Positions 18,201-25,663 of a stretch of DNA of 64,000 nt are shown here, piece by piece (positions within the stretch are counted from its first letter, which is position 1; the number at the start of each line of letters is the position of its first letter). This DNA comes from an uncultured Pedobacter sp. (GTDB taxonomy: Bacteria; Bacteroidota; Bacteroidia; Sphingobacteriales; Sphingobacteriaceae), in NCBI RefSeq assembly GCF_946480185.1, contig NZ_CAMLIG010000007.1, positions 94,968 through 158,967 on the forward strand, in the 5' to 3' direction. The notes under the pieces were generated by a model. That model was not told the DNA's origin. It was given only the letters and a program-made list of their open reading frames with translations, and searched no databases. A program made the translations under genes and the position numbers.

Positions 18201-18359
18201 AAGCCATCGCAATCTTCTGTAGTTTGTGTTACGGTAAAAGGTTTATGGAAGGTTTCATCAGAATTAGGAGAAATTAAGTCGGTTTTTGTTAATGGAAATA
18301 CAGAATTGAGCATCCCATGTAAATATGGGATTGCTTCGCAATTTAAGCTGGTTAAATAA
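15273..18359 (+). CDS. Chondroitin ABC-type lyase (PL8), second copy
   Basis: 1028 residues, close to the about 1000 of Proteus chondroitinase ABC I. A start at 15285 (MINKTRNNGF) is equally possible. The signal peptide ends ATQA near residue 36. Domains are an N-terminal jelly-roll (about 40-205), a catalytic helical toroid (about 220-600) and C-terminal beta-sandwiches. Candidate catalytic residues are His472 and Tyr479 (FHHGTLYPAY), Arg532 (SGRHPTG) and Glu628 (HESYPGAN), matching the His-Tyr-Arg-Glu set of the family. Unlike the first lyase it lacks a type IX tail and so should stay in the periplasm or use another route. The two lyases are distant paralogues, so surface and periplasmic roles may be divided. 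Confidence 0.92.
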   Translation: MGTPMINKTRNNGFSTLFSAKFFVTLLIIASTVATQAQVKDIIETNIPNGWKARSGKLGLSEKHFKTGKQSLKWDWKKSNAEITVTDTAFQSVAKDDRSTFVIWIYNEKPNPDHLLFDFKKGDQTATSFKFNLNFTGWRTAWVMYNRDMDGKPISGMDKMVIHAPSSIKKGTLYFDQILYKVNINPRSPMRDEQVPFVNVNSDKAANAHWTALYAFTRIPHYIPLQKEINEKDKQDLKTIENKFKEIILPQSKYKKITLASIEKDFVFWNIKRNGNAITGRPVYELNDTELYADKADRTANEKFKPLSVEAYATLMMNVAGLYNVSKNEAERTRLAQIFMDLLDHSYDQGWAKGSGMGALHHLGYSFKDYYTSCLLMKEVIKQHNKLETTQESMAWFSGLGRSQEKPENIDEGNIDVFNTLLGSMLSSILIMDDSPEKVRQLHEFSNWLSKSIMPNYAIDGTFKPDGAVFHHGTLYPAYAIGGFQGITPIVYTLSKTDFHVKPEAQAYLKKALTLMSYYTNPIKWPISISGRHPTGNWRIASDAYAYMALTGSPNGKENIDKDMASIYLKVVPDQKDKWGKIFEKAGIKPADYAEGHWNLNFGLLDIHRRADWLLTVKGHSRYIVSHESYPGANIFGRYFSYGQLEVDFPQTETDNGSSFKDTGWDWNNLPGTTTLHVPIDKLRANIINADDFSGVEEMLLSDETFAGGTNLNNWQGMFSMKLHGSDKYDLGSFRAIKSYFMFDDLVVALGSNITNDRKDYPTQTTLFQNVLSDKNAEFDFNGTKSVAFPFDKKWTDKKTLTVLDNRGIAYYIPDARALEFTKMEQISRDQKDKTETKGNVAKLVFNHGNAPKNDTYQYAMLIKASATQLADFKTKMGTKTPVYKVLQQDSLAHSVWYAPKNITAQAIFKANENLKDSLLITSDKACLVMYQKGNLAIDMSVTYPDLAFYSGPDDTQILPNGKRKEESIYSKSWYGKPSQSSVVCVTVKGLWKVSSELGEIKSVFVNGNTELSIPCKYGIASQFKLVK

Positions 18360-18365
18360 AACATA

Positions 18366-18478
18366 GTAAGATCGTTATGTTGATACGCCGGCTGGCGGAG
18401 AAACATCTCATAACAGGTAGCCTTTTAGCATGGCAAATCTGCAAATGAGATGTCTCGTACCCTCGACATGACGGTTTT
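18366..18478. repeat. Dispersed palindromic repeat, family A copy 1
   Basis: An imperfect inverted repeat containing CGCCGGCTGGCGGA (18386-18399), ACATCTCAT and, 40 bases later, ATGAGATGTCTCG, then CTCGACATGACG. The same words occur at 33536-33570 and at 39820-39915. It lies between the second lyase and the third sulfatase, where it may also end transcription. Confidence 0.75.
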
Positions 18479-18485
18479 GAAAATT

Positions 18486-18576
18486 GCGTTAACGATAGAA
18501 ACGGCATCCTTTTTTTGTCTTCGACTCCGCTCAGGATGACAAAAAAAGATACAGTGGATAGCGTGTAAAAACGCCC
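18486..18576. repeat. Dispersed intergenic repeat, family B copy 1
   Basis: A 91-bp element bounded by GCGTTAACGAT and AAAAACGCCC, with an inner hairpin built from TTTTTTTGTC and GACAAAAAAA around CTTCGACTCCGCTCAGGAT. Related copies lie at 43464-43539 and 50325-50390 in the opposite orientation. No open frame is present. Confidence 0.7.
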
Positions 18577-18608
18577 AAATATTAAAAATATAAAAACAAA
18601 AAATCATC

Positions 18609-20021
18609 ATGAAAAAAATCATTTCTTGTGTTTTCTTGCTAGCAATTATGGTTAATGCAGCTTGTAGCCAGCAAAAGAAAACTGCTAAAAACACCAAGCC
18701 CAATGTGATTATTATTTTAAGTGACGATGCCGGTTATGCAGATTACGGTGCTTACGGTGGCAAAGAAATTCCTACACCAAATATTGATGCCTTAATTGCC
18801 TCGGGCGTAAAATTTACCAATGCTTATGTTACCGCATCGGTTTGTGCGCCTTCTAGGGCAGGTTTAATAACTGGCCGCTACCAACAGCGTTTCGGGTTCG
18901 AGAACAACCAATCGGGCGCACCAACAGCAGGTTTTACCAAAGAAGATATGGGGATTGACCCTAAAGAAAATACTTTTGGCGATGAAATGCGGGGCAACGG
19001 TTACCGCACTTTAGCAGTTGGCAAATGGCATTTAGGCGATCAGGAAAAGCATTTTCCGTTAAACCGCGGCTTTGATGAGTTTTACGGATTTGTGGGCGGT
19101 CACCGAAGTTTTTTCCCGATCAAAGGAAAGGTTTCTGCCGATGAAGTAATCCACAACAATAAAACCATTGTGCCGGAAAGCAAGGTTACTTATTTAACGG
19201 ATATGTGGACAGATAAAGCAATTTCTTTTATGAAGCAAAAATCCGACAAACCGTTTTTTATCTATCTAGCATACAATGCGGTGCACACTCCGGTAGATAG
19301 CAAAAAGAAATATTGGGATCAGTTTTCTTTCATTGCCGATAGTGGTAGAAGAGCTTATGCCGGTTTAATGGCATCGCTTGATGAAAATGTGGGCCGTTTA
19401 CGCCAAACCCTAAAAGAAAATAATTTGGATGAAAATACCTTGGTGTTTTTCTTGAATGATAACGGTGGCGCAACCAATAATTCATCAGACAATGGTCCCT
19501 TACGCGGGATGAAAGGTTCTGTTTGGGAAGGAGGCATACGTGTAGCCATGTCTATGGTTTGGAAAAACCATTTGCCACAGCACATCACTTATGATAAACC
19601 CGTAAATTCTTTAGACTTTTTACCCACTGCTTTGGCTGCCACCGGAGGAAAACAAATAGGCAAAAATAAGTTGGACGGTAAAAACCTTTTTCCTTATATC
19701 AAAGGAAAAGATAAAGCTATTCCGCATGAAGATTTGTTTTGGAAAAGAGGTGTTTCTGCCGCGATAAGAGAGGGGAACTGGAAATTGATTAGGGTAGAAA
19801 CCGACCCCATTTTATTGTTTGATTTGAGCAAGGATTTATCAGAAACAAAAAACATAGCCCAAGAAAACCCCGAGGTGGTTAAACGTTTATTAGGGAAACT
19901 GGCCAATTGGGAAAAAGGCTTATCAAAACCGCACTGGACAAGCTCTTACGGTTCCGAAAACTTAATTATCAAACACCGTATGGAAACAGTAGGCAGAGAG
20001 ATGGAAAGAATGTATCCGTAA
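18609..20021 (+). CDS. S1-family sulfatase, third of the locus (arylsulfatase type)
   Basis: 470 residues. The N-terminus MKKIISCVFLLAIMVNAAC fits a lipoprotein signal, so the enzyme may be membrane anchored. The sulfatase domain shows metal-binding LSDDAGYADYGAYGG, the formylglycine motif C79-A-P-S-R with LITGRYQQRFGFE, GKWHLGDQ, and NDNGGATNNSSDNGPLRGMKGSVWEGGIRV. This layout is the common arylsulfatase A/GalNAc-sulfatase layout; the exact position cleaved cannot be read from sequence. The gene stands 250 bp after the second lyase, past two repeat elements, and 47 bp before a fourth sulfatase, suggesting a two-gene unit. Confidence 0.9.
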   Translation: MKKIISCVFLLAIMVNAACSQQKKTAKNTKPNVIIILSDDAGYADYGAYGGKEIPTPNIDALIASGVKFTNAYVTASVCAPSRAGLITGRYQQRFGFENNQSGAPTAGFTKEDMGIDPKENTFGDEMRGNGYRTLAVGKWHLGDQEKHFPLNRGFDEFYGFVGGHRSFFPIKGKVSADEVIHNNKTIVPESKVTYLTDMWTDKAISFMKQKSDKPFFIYLAYNAVHTPVDSKKKYWDQFSFIADSGRRAYAGLMASLDENVGRLRQTLKENNLDENTLVFFLNDNGGATNNSSDNGPLRGMKGSVWEGGIRVAMSMVWKNHLPQHITYDKPVNSLDFLPTALAATGGKQIGKNKLDGKNLFPYIKGKDKAIPHEDLFWKRGVSAAIREGNWKLIRVETDPILLFDLSKDLSETKNIAQENPEVVKRLLGKLANWEKGLSKPHWTSSYGSENLIIKHRMETVGREMERMYP

Positions 20022-20068
20022 AGCTTAAAAAATGCTATACATAAATTAATTAAAGCCCTCATAGTAAC

Positions 20069-21505
20069 ATGAAACAGATTTTAGTCTTGTTTTTACTGGC
20101 AAGTTATCTTACAGGTTATTCGCAACAAAAACCACAGCAAAAGCCTAATATCCTGCTGATTGCGGTAGACGATTTGAATGATTTTATTGGCGCAATGGGC
20201 AATCCGGATGCAATTACGCCTAATATGGATAAACTGGCAAAACGTGGTGTAATATTTACAAACGCACATTGCCAAGCGCCTTTGTGCGGCCCATCACGAG
20301 CCTCAATTTTAACGGGTTTGCGCCCATCCTCCACCGGAATTTACGGAATGATTGATGATAATGATATTAAAAAAGCAAGTCCTATAACGGCGAATACAAA
20401 AAATCTGCCTCAGTATTTTAAAGATGCCGGCTACACTATTTTAGGCGTAGGCAAAGTTTTTCATCAGCATTTTCCAGATGGACTGTTGGATAAAGATGGC
20501 GGTGCCTCAGATTACGGCCCCAGCCCCGTTAAAAAGTTTAAGTGGGATAAAAAAGGCACTGCAACAGATTGGGGCGCATTTCCAAAAACAGATGAAGAAA
20601 TGCCGGATGAACATGCTACAGTTTGGACGGTAGAACAGCTCTCAAAAAACCATGATAAACCTTTTTTTTTAAGCGTTGGTTTTATCCGCCCTCATGTGCC
20701 TTGGTATGTGCCACAAAAATGGTTTGATCTGTACGATCCGGCTAAGCTTCACCTGCCACCCTATTTGATTAATGATAGAGATGATTTACCTTCCATCACC
20801 AAAAAAATTGACGATTGGCCAATGATGCCCACTACCGAATGGGCAATTAAAAACAACGAATGGCGCAATATTTTACAGGCTTATCTGGCCTGTGTTTCTT
20901 ATACAGACCATAATGTGGGCAGGGTTTTGGATGCGCTTGAAAAAAGTAAATATGCAAACAATACAATTATCGTTTTATGGTCTGACCACGGCTATCGATT
21001 AGGAGAGAAAAATACTTTTGCCAAAGTTTGCCTTTGGGACCGGGCAACAAAAGCACCTTTGCTGTTTGCCGGAGCCTCTGTACCGGCCGGGAAGCGGGTT
21101 AATAAACCTGTGGAATTAATTGATATTTACCCAACCTTGCTTGATTTGGCCGGTTTAAAACCTTATAAGGCCAACGAAGGTTTCAGTTTAAAACCTTTGA
21201 TCAAGGATAATAATTACGCTTGGAAACATCCGGCAATAACCACATGGGGAAAAAATAACCACAGCGTAAAAACCGAAAATTTTAGGCTGATACAATATGA
21301 AGATGGCTCGCATGAATTATATGATCTTCATAAAGACGCAAATGAATGGTACAACTTGGCAGCTAAAAAGGAATATCAAAAAACGATATCCCAACTTCAA
21401 AAGCTTTTACCAAAAGAAAATGTAAATTGGTCAAAAGAATCGTTTTATAACGCAAACGAATACTTCAAAAACAAAGGATTACATAACTTGTCAATAGAAC
21501 CGTAA
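20069..21505 (+). CDS. S1-family sulfatase, iduronate-2-sulfatase-like
   Basis: 478 residues with a short signal peptide (LLASYLTGYSQQ). The motifs are metal-binding VDDLNDFIGAMG, C73-G-P-S-R in the signature LTGLRPSSTGIYG, GKVFHQHFPDG, FIRPHVPWYVPQKWFDLYDP and WSDHGYRLGEKNTFAKVCLWDRATKAPLL. These are hallmarks of the iduronate-2-sulfatase-like group (human IDS and bacterial 2-O-sulfatases of uronic acids). If that holds, the locus can remove uronate 2-O-sulfate, in line with dermatan sulfate or 2-sulfated chondroitin. Specificity is inferred; choline-sulfatase-like activity is a less likely alternative. The LacI regulator starts 70 bp downstream. Confidence 0.88.
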   Translation: MKQILVLFLLASYLTGYSQQKPQQKPNILLIAVDDLNDFIGAMGNPDAITPNMDKLAKRGVIFTNAHCQAPLCGPSRASILTGLRPSSTGIYGMIDDNDIKKASPITANTKNLPQYFKDAGYTILGVGKVFHQHFPDGLLDKDGGASDYGPSPVKKFKWDKKGTATDWGAFPKTDEEMPDEHATVWTVEQLSKNHDKPFFLSVGFIRPHVPWYVPQKWFDLYDPAKLHLPPYLINDRDDLPSITKKIDDWPMMPTTEWAIKNNEWRNILQAYLACVSYTDHNVGRVLDALEKSKYANNTIIVLWSDHGYRLGEKNTFAKVCLWDRATKAPLLFAGASVPAGKRVNKPVELIDIYPTLLDLAGLKPYKANEGFSLKPLIKDNNYAWKHPAITTWGKNNHSVKTENFRLIQYEDGSHELYDLHKDANEWYNLAAKKEYQKTISQLQKLLPKENVNWSKESFYNANEYFKNKGLHNLSIEP

Positions 21506-21575
21506 GTGCTTAAAATCAAGTCTTATTATTATTTATTTTCTTTAATTTCGCCAAAAATTGGCACATCCGTTAATC

Positions 21576-22640
21576 ATGAAAGATAAAATCATCACTATTA
21601 AAGATATTGCTGAAAAAGCACAGGTTTCTACCGGAACTGTTGACAGGGTACTGCATAAAAGAGGAAGGGTTGCGGCAAAGGTTGAAGAAAAAATTCTGCG
21701 CATCATTAAAGAAATGGACTACCAGCCCAACATTATCGCCAGGGCTTTAAGTTCAAAAAAAACATATACAGTAGCGGTTTTAATACCCGATGAAGCTTTT
21801 GATAGTTATTGGTTTGCGCCAAAAGCAGGTATTAAAAGTGCATTAAAAGAATTAAAAAAATACGCTCTTTCGGTTAAGTATTACCTTTTTGATCCTTACA
21901 GTTCACAATCTTTTGTTAAGCAGGCAAACGAACTGAACAAGGAACATCATGATGCTATTATCGTAACTCCTATATTTCATCGTGAGGTATTACCTTTTTT
22001 AGAAATTTGGAAAAAAGCAAACATACCTTTTGTGTTTTTCAACACAGAAATATCTGATTTTGAACCCTTAAGCTATATTGGACAAGACAGCTACCAAAGC
22101 GGTTTTTTAGCTGCAAAATTGATACACTATGGTCAATCGGCCCCCTGTTCTGTTTTGATTGCTCATTTTGATGAGGAAACCTCAAACGCTGCCCACCTTG
22201 AGAAAAAAGAATTGGGATTTAAAAACTATTTCTCGCAAAATAATTTGCAACAGTTCGATATCATTAGAGCCGACATTACGCGTCCCAACCACCCTGCCTT
22301 TGTTAAACAAATGGACAGTATTATTGAATCGACCCCAAATATCAGAGCGGTTTTTGTAACTACTTCAAAGGCCTTTGAGGTAGCAGAATACCTTACTCAA
22401 AAACACTTAAGCGATATTAAAATTATTGGTTATGATTTATTGCCAAAAAATATTCATTACCTAAAGCAAAATACCATCAGTTTTTTGATTAACCAAAACC
22501 CAAAAGGTCAGGGTTTTTGGGCATTGCAGATGCTGGCGGATAAGCTGATTTTTGATAAACCTGTACCGCAGTTAAAATACTTGCCACTTGATATTGTAAC
22601 TAAAGAAAACGCTAATTATTTTATTGTAGATGAAGCTTAG
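21576..22640 (+). CDS. LacI-family transcriptional regulator of the locus
   Basis: 354 residues from the ATG at 21576; a TTG 18 bp upstream is also in frame but would place residues before the usual start. Residues about 7-30 form the LacI helix-turn-helix (TIKDIAEKAQVSTGTVDRVLHKRG), followed by the hinge (NIIARALSSKK) and a periplasmic-binding-protein-like sensor domain (TYTVAVLIPDEAFDSYW to KIIGYDLLP). It would bind a sugar effector and DNA. No hybrid two-component regulator of the kind that controls Bacteroides glycosaminoglycan loci is visible, so this gene is the best candidate controller. Two TTCGAA-containing palindromes nearby are candidate binding sites. Confidence 0.9.
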   Translation: MKDKIITIKDIAEKAQVSTGTVDRVLHKRGRVAAKVEEKILRIIKEMDYQPNIIARALSSKKTYTVAVLIPDEAFDSYWFAPKAGIKSALKELKKYALSVKYYLFDPYSSQSFVKQANELNKEHHDAIIVTPIFHREVLPFLEIWKKANIPFVFFNTEISDFEPLSYIGQDSYQSGFLAAKLIHYGQSAPCSVLIAHFDEETSNAAHLEKKELGFKNYFSQNNLQQFDIIRADITRPNHPAFVKQMDSIIESTPNIRAVFVTTSKAFEVAEYLTQKHLSDIKIIGYDLLPKNIHYLKQNTISFLINQNPKGQGFWALQMLADKLIFDKPVPQLKYLPLDIVTKENANYFIVDEA

Positions 22641-23111
22641 TGTAGGAGATGTTTGAATCTATGTTTATGGATATTTAGCTCATTCTTAAAGCTGTGGCCT
22701 TACCATTTTTATTGATAAATCACCGCACACGACTTTAATTCGCCTTTCTTTTAATTGCTTTGAGTCAAGTTCATCGTTGTTTGTTGACTTGACTTTGGGT
22801 CTTTTCTTTCCGTTAAATAGAATTCTACGGTTTCCCAATTTTAATATAAACAATACTATTTGCGTTTGTGAACATCGAGAGAAAGTATTGTTTACCTAAT
22901 AAACAAAAATAACATTCTTCCAGATTGTAAAATACACTTAAACAAGCGAGAGTAGGTTTCCAAACGCAACTAATAATGGTTATGCGCACACGTACTAAGG
23001 GCTTTTGCATTCTCCTTTAACCATTTTACAGGAAATCAATTTCATCAAACCTAGCCACGTATTCAAAGCTTAGTCAACCTTTTTGCATAAATATGATTAC
23101 TGCGCAAACAA

Positions 23112-23130
23112 AATGTGTTCGATAAACATT
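23112..23130. promoter_or_regulatory. Weak palindrome, possible second operator
   Basis: AATGTGTTCGATAAACATT has symmetrical outer arms (AATGT and ACATT) and contains GTTCGA like the other two sites, but its centre is not symmetrical. It lies 38 bp before the stronger site. Confidence 0.3.
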
Positions 23131-23167
23131 TTTGTTTGATTATATCATTTTTTTATTATTTTTACAA

Positions 23168-23183
23168 TGTGTTTTCGAACACA
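23168..23183. promoter_or_regulatory. Candidate LacI-type operator upstream of the importer genes
   Basis: TGTGTTTTCGAACACA has perfect 6-bp arms (TGTGTT and AACACA) around TTCG. It shares the TTCGAA word and the GTGT/ACAC flanks with the site at 10229-10244. It lies about 100 bp before the CBM9-like gene. Confidence 0.5.
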
Positions 23184-23286
23184 CAACCAATTAAAGAATA
23201 CAATATTGCTCAGTTTGTATTTACAATCTGAAAAAGCCAAAATTTAAATACTGAACCCAGTTCAAGAAAACATTATCCAATTTATT

Positions 23287-23937
23287 ATGCAACAGCTCAT
23301 CAATATCCCCTATTACGTAGAAGAATCAAACAACGTTGATGTATTTACAAAAAAATTGGGGCAAAATATCAAGTATACTATCAGCAACAATCCTTGGAAT
23401 TATGAGTTTTCTGGCGAAGCAGATTTCAGCATTGCATACACACAAGCTGGCATACTGTTGCAGTTTAACGTAATAGAAGAAAACGTTTTATCCAGGTTTA
23501 CCAAAGCAAATGACCCCGTTTATAAAGATTCATGTGTCGAGTTTTTTATCGCCCTAAATAACGAAGCGGCATATTATAATTTTGAATTCAACTGTACAGG
23601 CACCTGCTTAGCCGGTTACGGCACTTCCGCAACGGACAGAAAATTGCTTTCAACCGAAAAAATAAATCAAATAGAAGTTACATCTACCTTTAAATCGCTT
23701 ATCTTTAAAGAACAAGAAATGGTAAATTGGCAATTAACCCTGCTTATACCAAACGAGGTATTTGAGTTTCATAAAATTGACAACTTTAACGGACAGGAGG
23801 CTAATGTTAACTTTTATAAATGTGGCGACGATTTGCCAAAACCGCATTATTTATGCTGGAACCCGATTATAAACAGTGAAGAACCAAATTTTCATTTACC
23901 AGCTTACTTTGGAAAAGCCGTATTTTTAAAAAACTAA
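23287..23937 (+). CDS. CBM9-like carbohydrate-binding domain protein
   Basis: 216 residues without an evident signal peptide, so probably cytoplasmic. The sequence reads as a single family-9-type beta-sandwich (ADFSIAYTQAGILLQFNVIEENVLSRF, DPVYKDSCVEFFIALN, YYNFEFNCTGTCLAGYG) with the closing PHYLCWNPIINSEEPNFHLPAYFGKAVFL typical of the CBM9-like single-domain group in Bacteroidota. Such proteins are common beside sugar metabolism genes and their role is unclear. It is 11 bp before the MFS importer, so the two are translationally close and share the upstream operators. Confidence 0.75.
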   Translation: MQQLINIPYYVEESNNVDVFTKKLGQNIKYTISNNPWNYEFSGEADFSIAYTQAGILLQFNVIEENVLSRFTKANDPVYKDSCVEFFIALNNEAAYYNFEFNCTGTCLAGYGTSATDRKLLSTEKINQIEVTSTFKSLIFKEQEMVNWQLTLLIPNEVFEFHKIDNFNGQEANVNFYKCGDDLPKPHYLCWNPIINSEEPNFHLPAYFGKAVFLKN

Positions 23938-23948
23938 CCTAAAATTAT

Positions 23949-25232
23949 ATGTCAACAACAGCAACACCAATTTCTGTTAAAAAAGGACTTAACCCTGTCA
24001 TCATCATCGGCGCTTTGTTTTTTGTATTCGGCTTTGTTACCTGGTTAAACGGCACACTTATTCCGTTTTTGCAATTAGCCTGTGAACTTACCACCTCCCA
24101 AGCCTTACTGGTAACCTTTGCGTTTTACATGGCCTACTTTTTTCTGGCCATTCCATCCTCCTACATTCTAAAACTAACCGGTTTTAAAAAAGGAATGGCA
24201 ATGGGCTTAATGGTTATGGCTTTAGGTGCATTAATTTTTGTACCCGCAGCCAACATGCGTAGTTTTCCGTTATTTTTAATCGGCTTATTTATACAGGGAA
24301 TGGGCTTAGCGCTTCTACAAACAGCGTCAAACCCATACATTACCATTGTTGGCCCAATAGAAAGTGCCGCAAAACGCATCAGTATTATGGGTATCTGTAA
24401 TAAAATTGCAGGTGCATTAAGTCCAATTATTTTGGGCGCATTGGTTTTAAAAGGGGCCCAGGCTATTGAAGATCAGGCGAAAGCCATTACAGACCCCGCC
24501 CAAAGCGAAGTTTTATTATCCGCTTTGGCGCACCGGGTAATTATTCCTTACGTAATCATTGCTGTAGTGTTATTAATTTTGGCACTGTTAATTATTTATT
24601 CTTCTTTACCAGAAATCAATACAGATGAAGACGAAGTAGGCGATGATGGAAACGTTGTAGCGCCCAAAGCAAGTGTTTTTAGCTATAAAAATTTAAATCT
24701 TGGTGTAATCTGTTTATTTCTTTACGTTGGCGTTGAGGTAATGGCCGGCGATGTGATTGGCACTTATGGCAAATCATTAGGCATGAGTTTGGACCAAACT
24801 AAAATCTTTACTTCTTATACACTGGTTTCAATGGTCATCGGTTATATTATCGGTATCATTTGCATTCCAAAATACATCAAGCAAGAAAAAGCGCTGATGC
24901 TTTCGGCGGTTGTTGGCGGTTTGTTTACCGTTGCGGCTTACTTTACCAGCGGTTATACCAGCGTTATATTTATCGCTTTATTAGGTTTGGCAAACTCCTT
25001 AATGTGGCCGGCCATTTTCCCGTTGGCAATTAAAGGCTTGGGCAGATATACAAAAATAGGCTCGGCATTATTGGTGATGGGAATCTCAGGAGGAGCAATT
25101 ATCCCACAAGTTTATGCTTATTTTGCGCATTCTATGGGCTCGCAACAGGCGTTTTTAGTGAGTATGCTGCCATGTTACCTTTACATTTTATATTACGCAG
25201 TAAGCGGACATAAAACTGCATCGGCAAGATAA
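23949..25232 (+). CDS. Sugar MFS importer, FucP/GluP-type
   Basis: 427 residues with about 12 hydrophobic segments. The opening FVFGFVTWLNGTLIPFLQ and the element LLQTASNPYITIVGPIESAAKRISIMGICNKIAGALSPIILGALVL are typical of the FucP and glucose/galactose (GluP) branch of the major facilitator superfamily, which import sugars with protons. Here it would take up a mono- or disaccharide released by the lyases, sulfatases and uronyl hydrolase; the substrate is inferred from location only. A terminator follows 19 bp after the stop. Confidence 0.9.
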   Translation: MSTTATPISVKKGLNPVIIIGALFFVFGFVTWLNGTLIPFLQLACELTTSQALLVTFAFYMAYFFLAIPSSYILKLTGFKKGMAMGLMVMALGALIFVPAANMRSFPLFLIGLFIQGMGLALLQTASNPYITIVGPIESAAKRISIMGICNKIAGALSPIILGALVLKGAQAIEDQAKAITDPAQSEVLLSALAHRVIIPYVIIAVVLLILALLIIYSSLPEINTDEDEVGDDGNVVAPKASVFSYKNLNLGVICLFLYVGVEVMAGDVIGTYGKSLGMSLDQTKIFTSYTLVSMVIGYIIGIICIPKYIKQEKALMLSAVVGGLFTVAAYFTSGYTSVIFIALLGLANSLMWPAIFPLAIKGLGRYTKIGSALLVMGISGGAIIPQVYAYFAHSMGSQQAFLVSMLPCYLYILYYAVSGHKTASAR

Positions 25233-25251
25233 TTTTCGATTGTTATTTTTG

Positions 25252-25283
25252 AAAAGGGGACGGATTTTTTCTGTCCCTTTTTT
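25252..25283 (+). terminator. Terminator after the sugar importer
   Basis: AAAAGGGGACGGA, a T-rich loop, then CTGTCCC followed by seven T. The GGGAC/GTCCC stem plus T run ends the importer unit and the whole glycan locus. Confidence 0.75.
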
Positions 25284-25663
25284 ATGGAATTTATTGTAAA
25301 AACCTTGGTTTTATAAGGGCAACAGCCGGGCTGTGCGGTACTCCGCTATCGCTTCGGTGCTACGCACAAATTTTTGCAAAATTTTACCTACCATCCCTGT
25401 TGCGGAGGAATTAAGCTTTGCGTGTGTATGTTGCTTTATCATTTCTATTGATTTTTTTAGTAGCGTTTCTCAAATCTGAAAACAATGAAGACCCTGAATA
25501 AATTGAAAAACAAAATTGGTGATAACCACAGGCTTGCAAAATTGCGGGCGAAGTGCTCTCACTTCCTTCATTACTTTTTAGTGCGGTGCGACATCGGCTC
25601 TACAAGTAATTTCGCACTTTCTAACCTGCCATTCGTTATAGGGCAATTGAACACTACCGCATA
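25284..25663. other. Intergenic region between glycan locus and restriction system
   Basis: 380 bp without a supported gene. It holds a GC-richer imperfect hairpin at about 25332-25366 (outer arms GTGCG and CGCAC) next to CAGCCGGGCTG at 25322-25332, probably another dispersed repeat. A 65-codon frame from 25485 has no recognisable protein character and overlaps the end of the nuclease gene. Confidence 0.4.

Larger units (their letters stand above)
22641..23286. other. 646-bp intergenic region with candidate operators
   Basis: No convincing gene is present. The first 450 bp hold no pattern I can support. The last 180 bp carry two inverted repeats (23112-23130 and 23168-23183) upstream of the CBM9-like gene, making this the probable control region of the importer unit. 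Confidence 0.6.
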
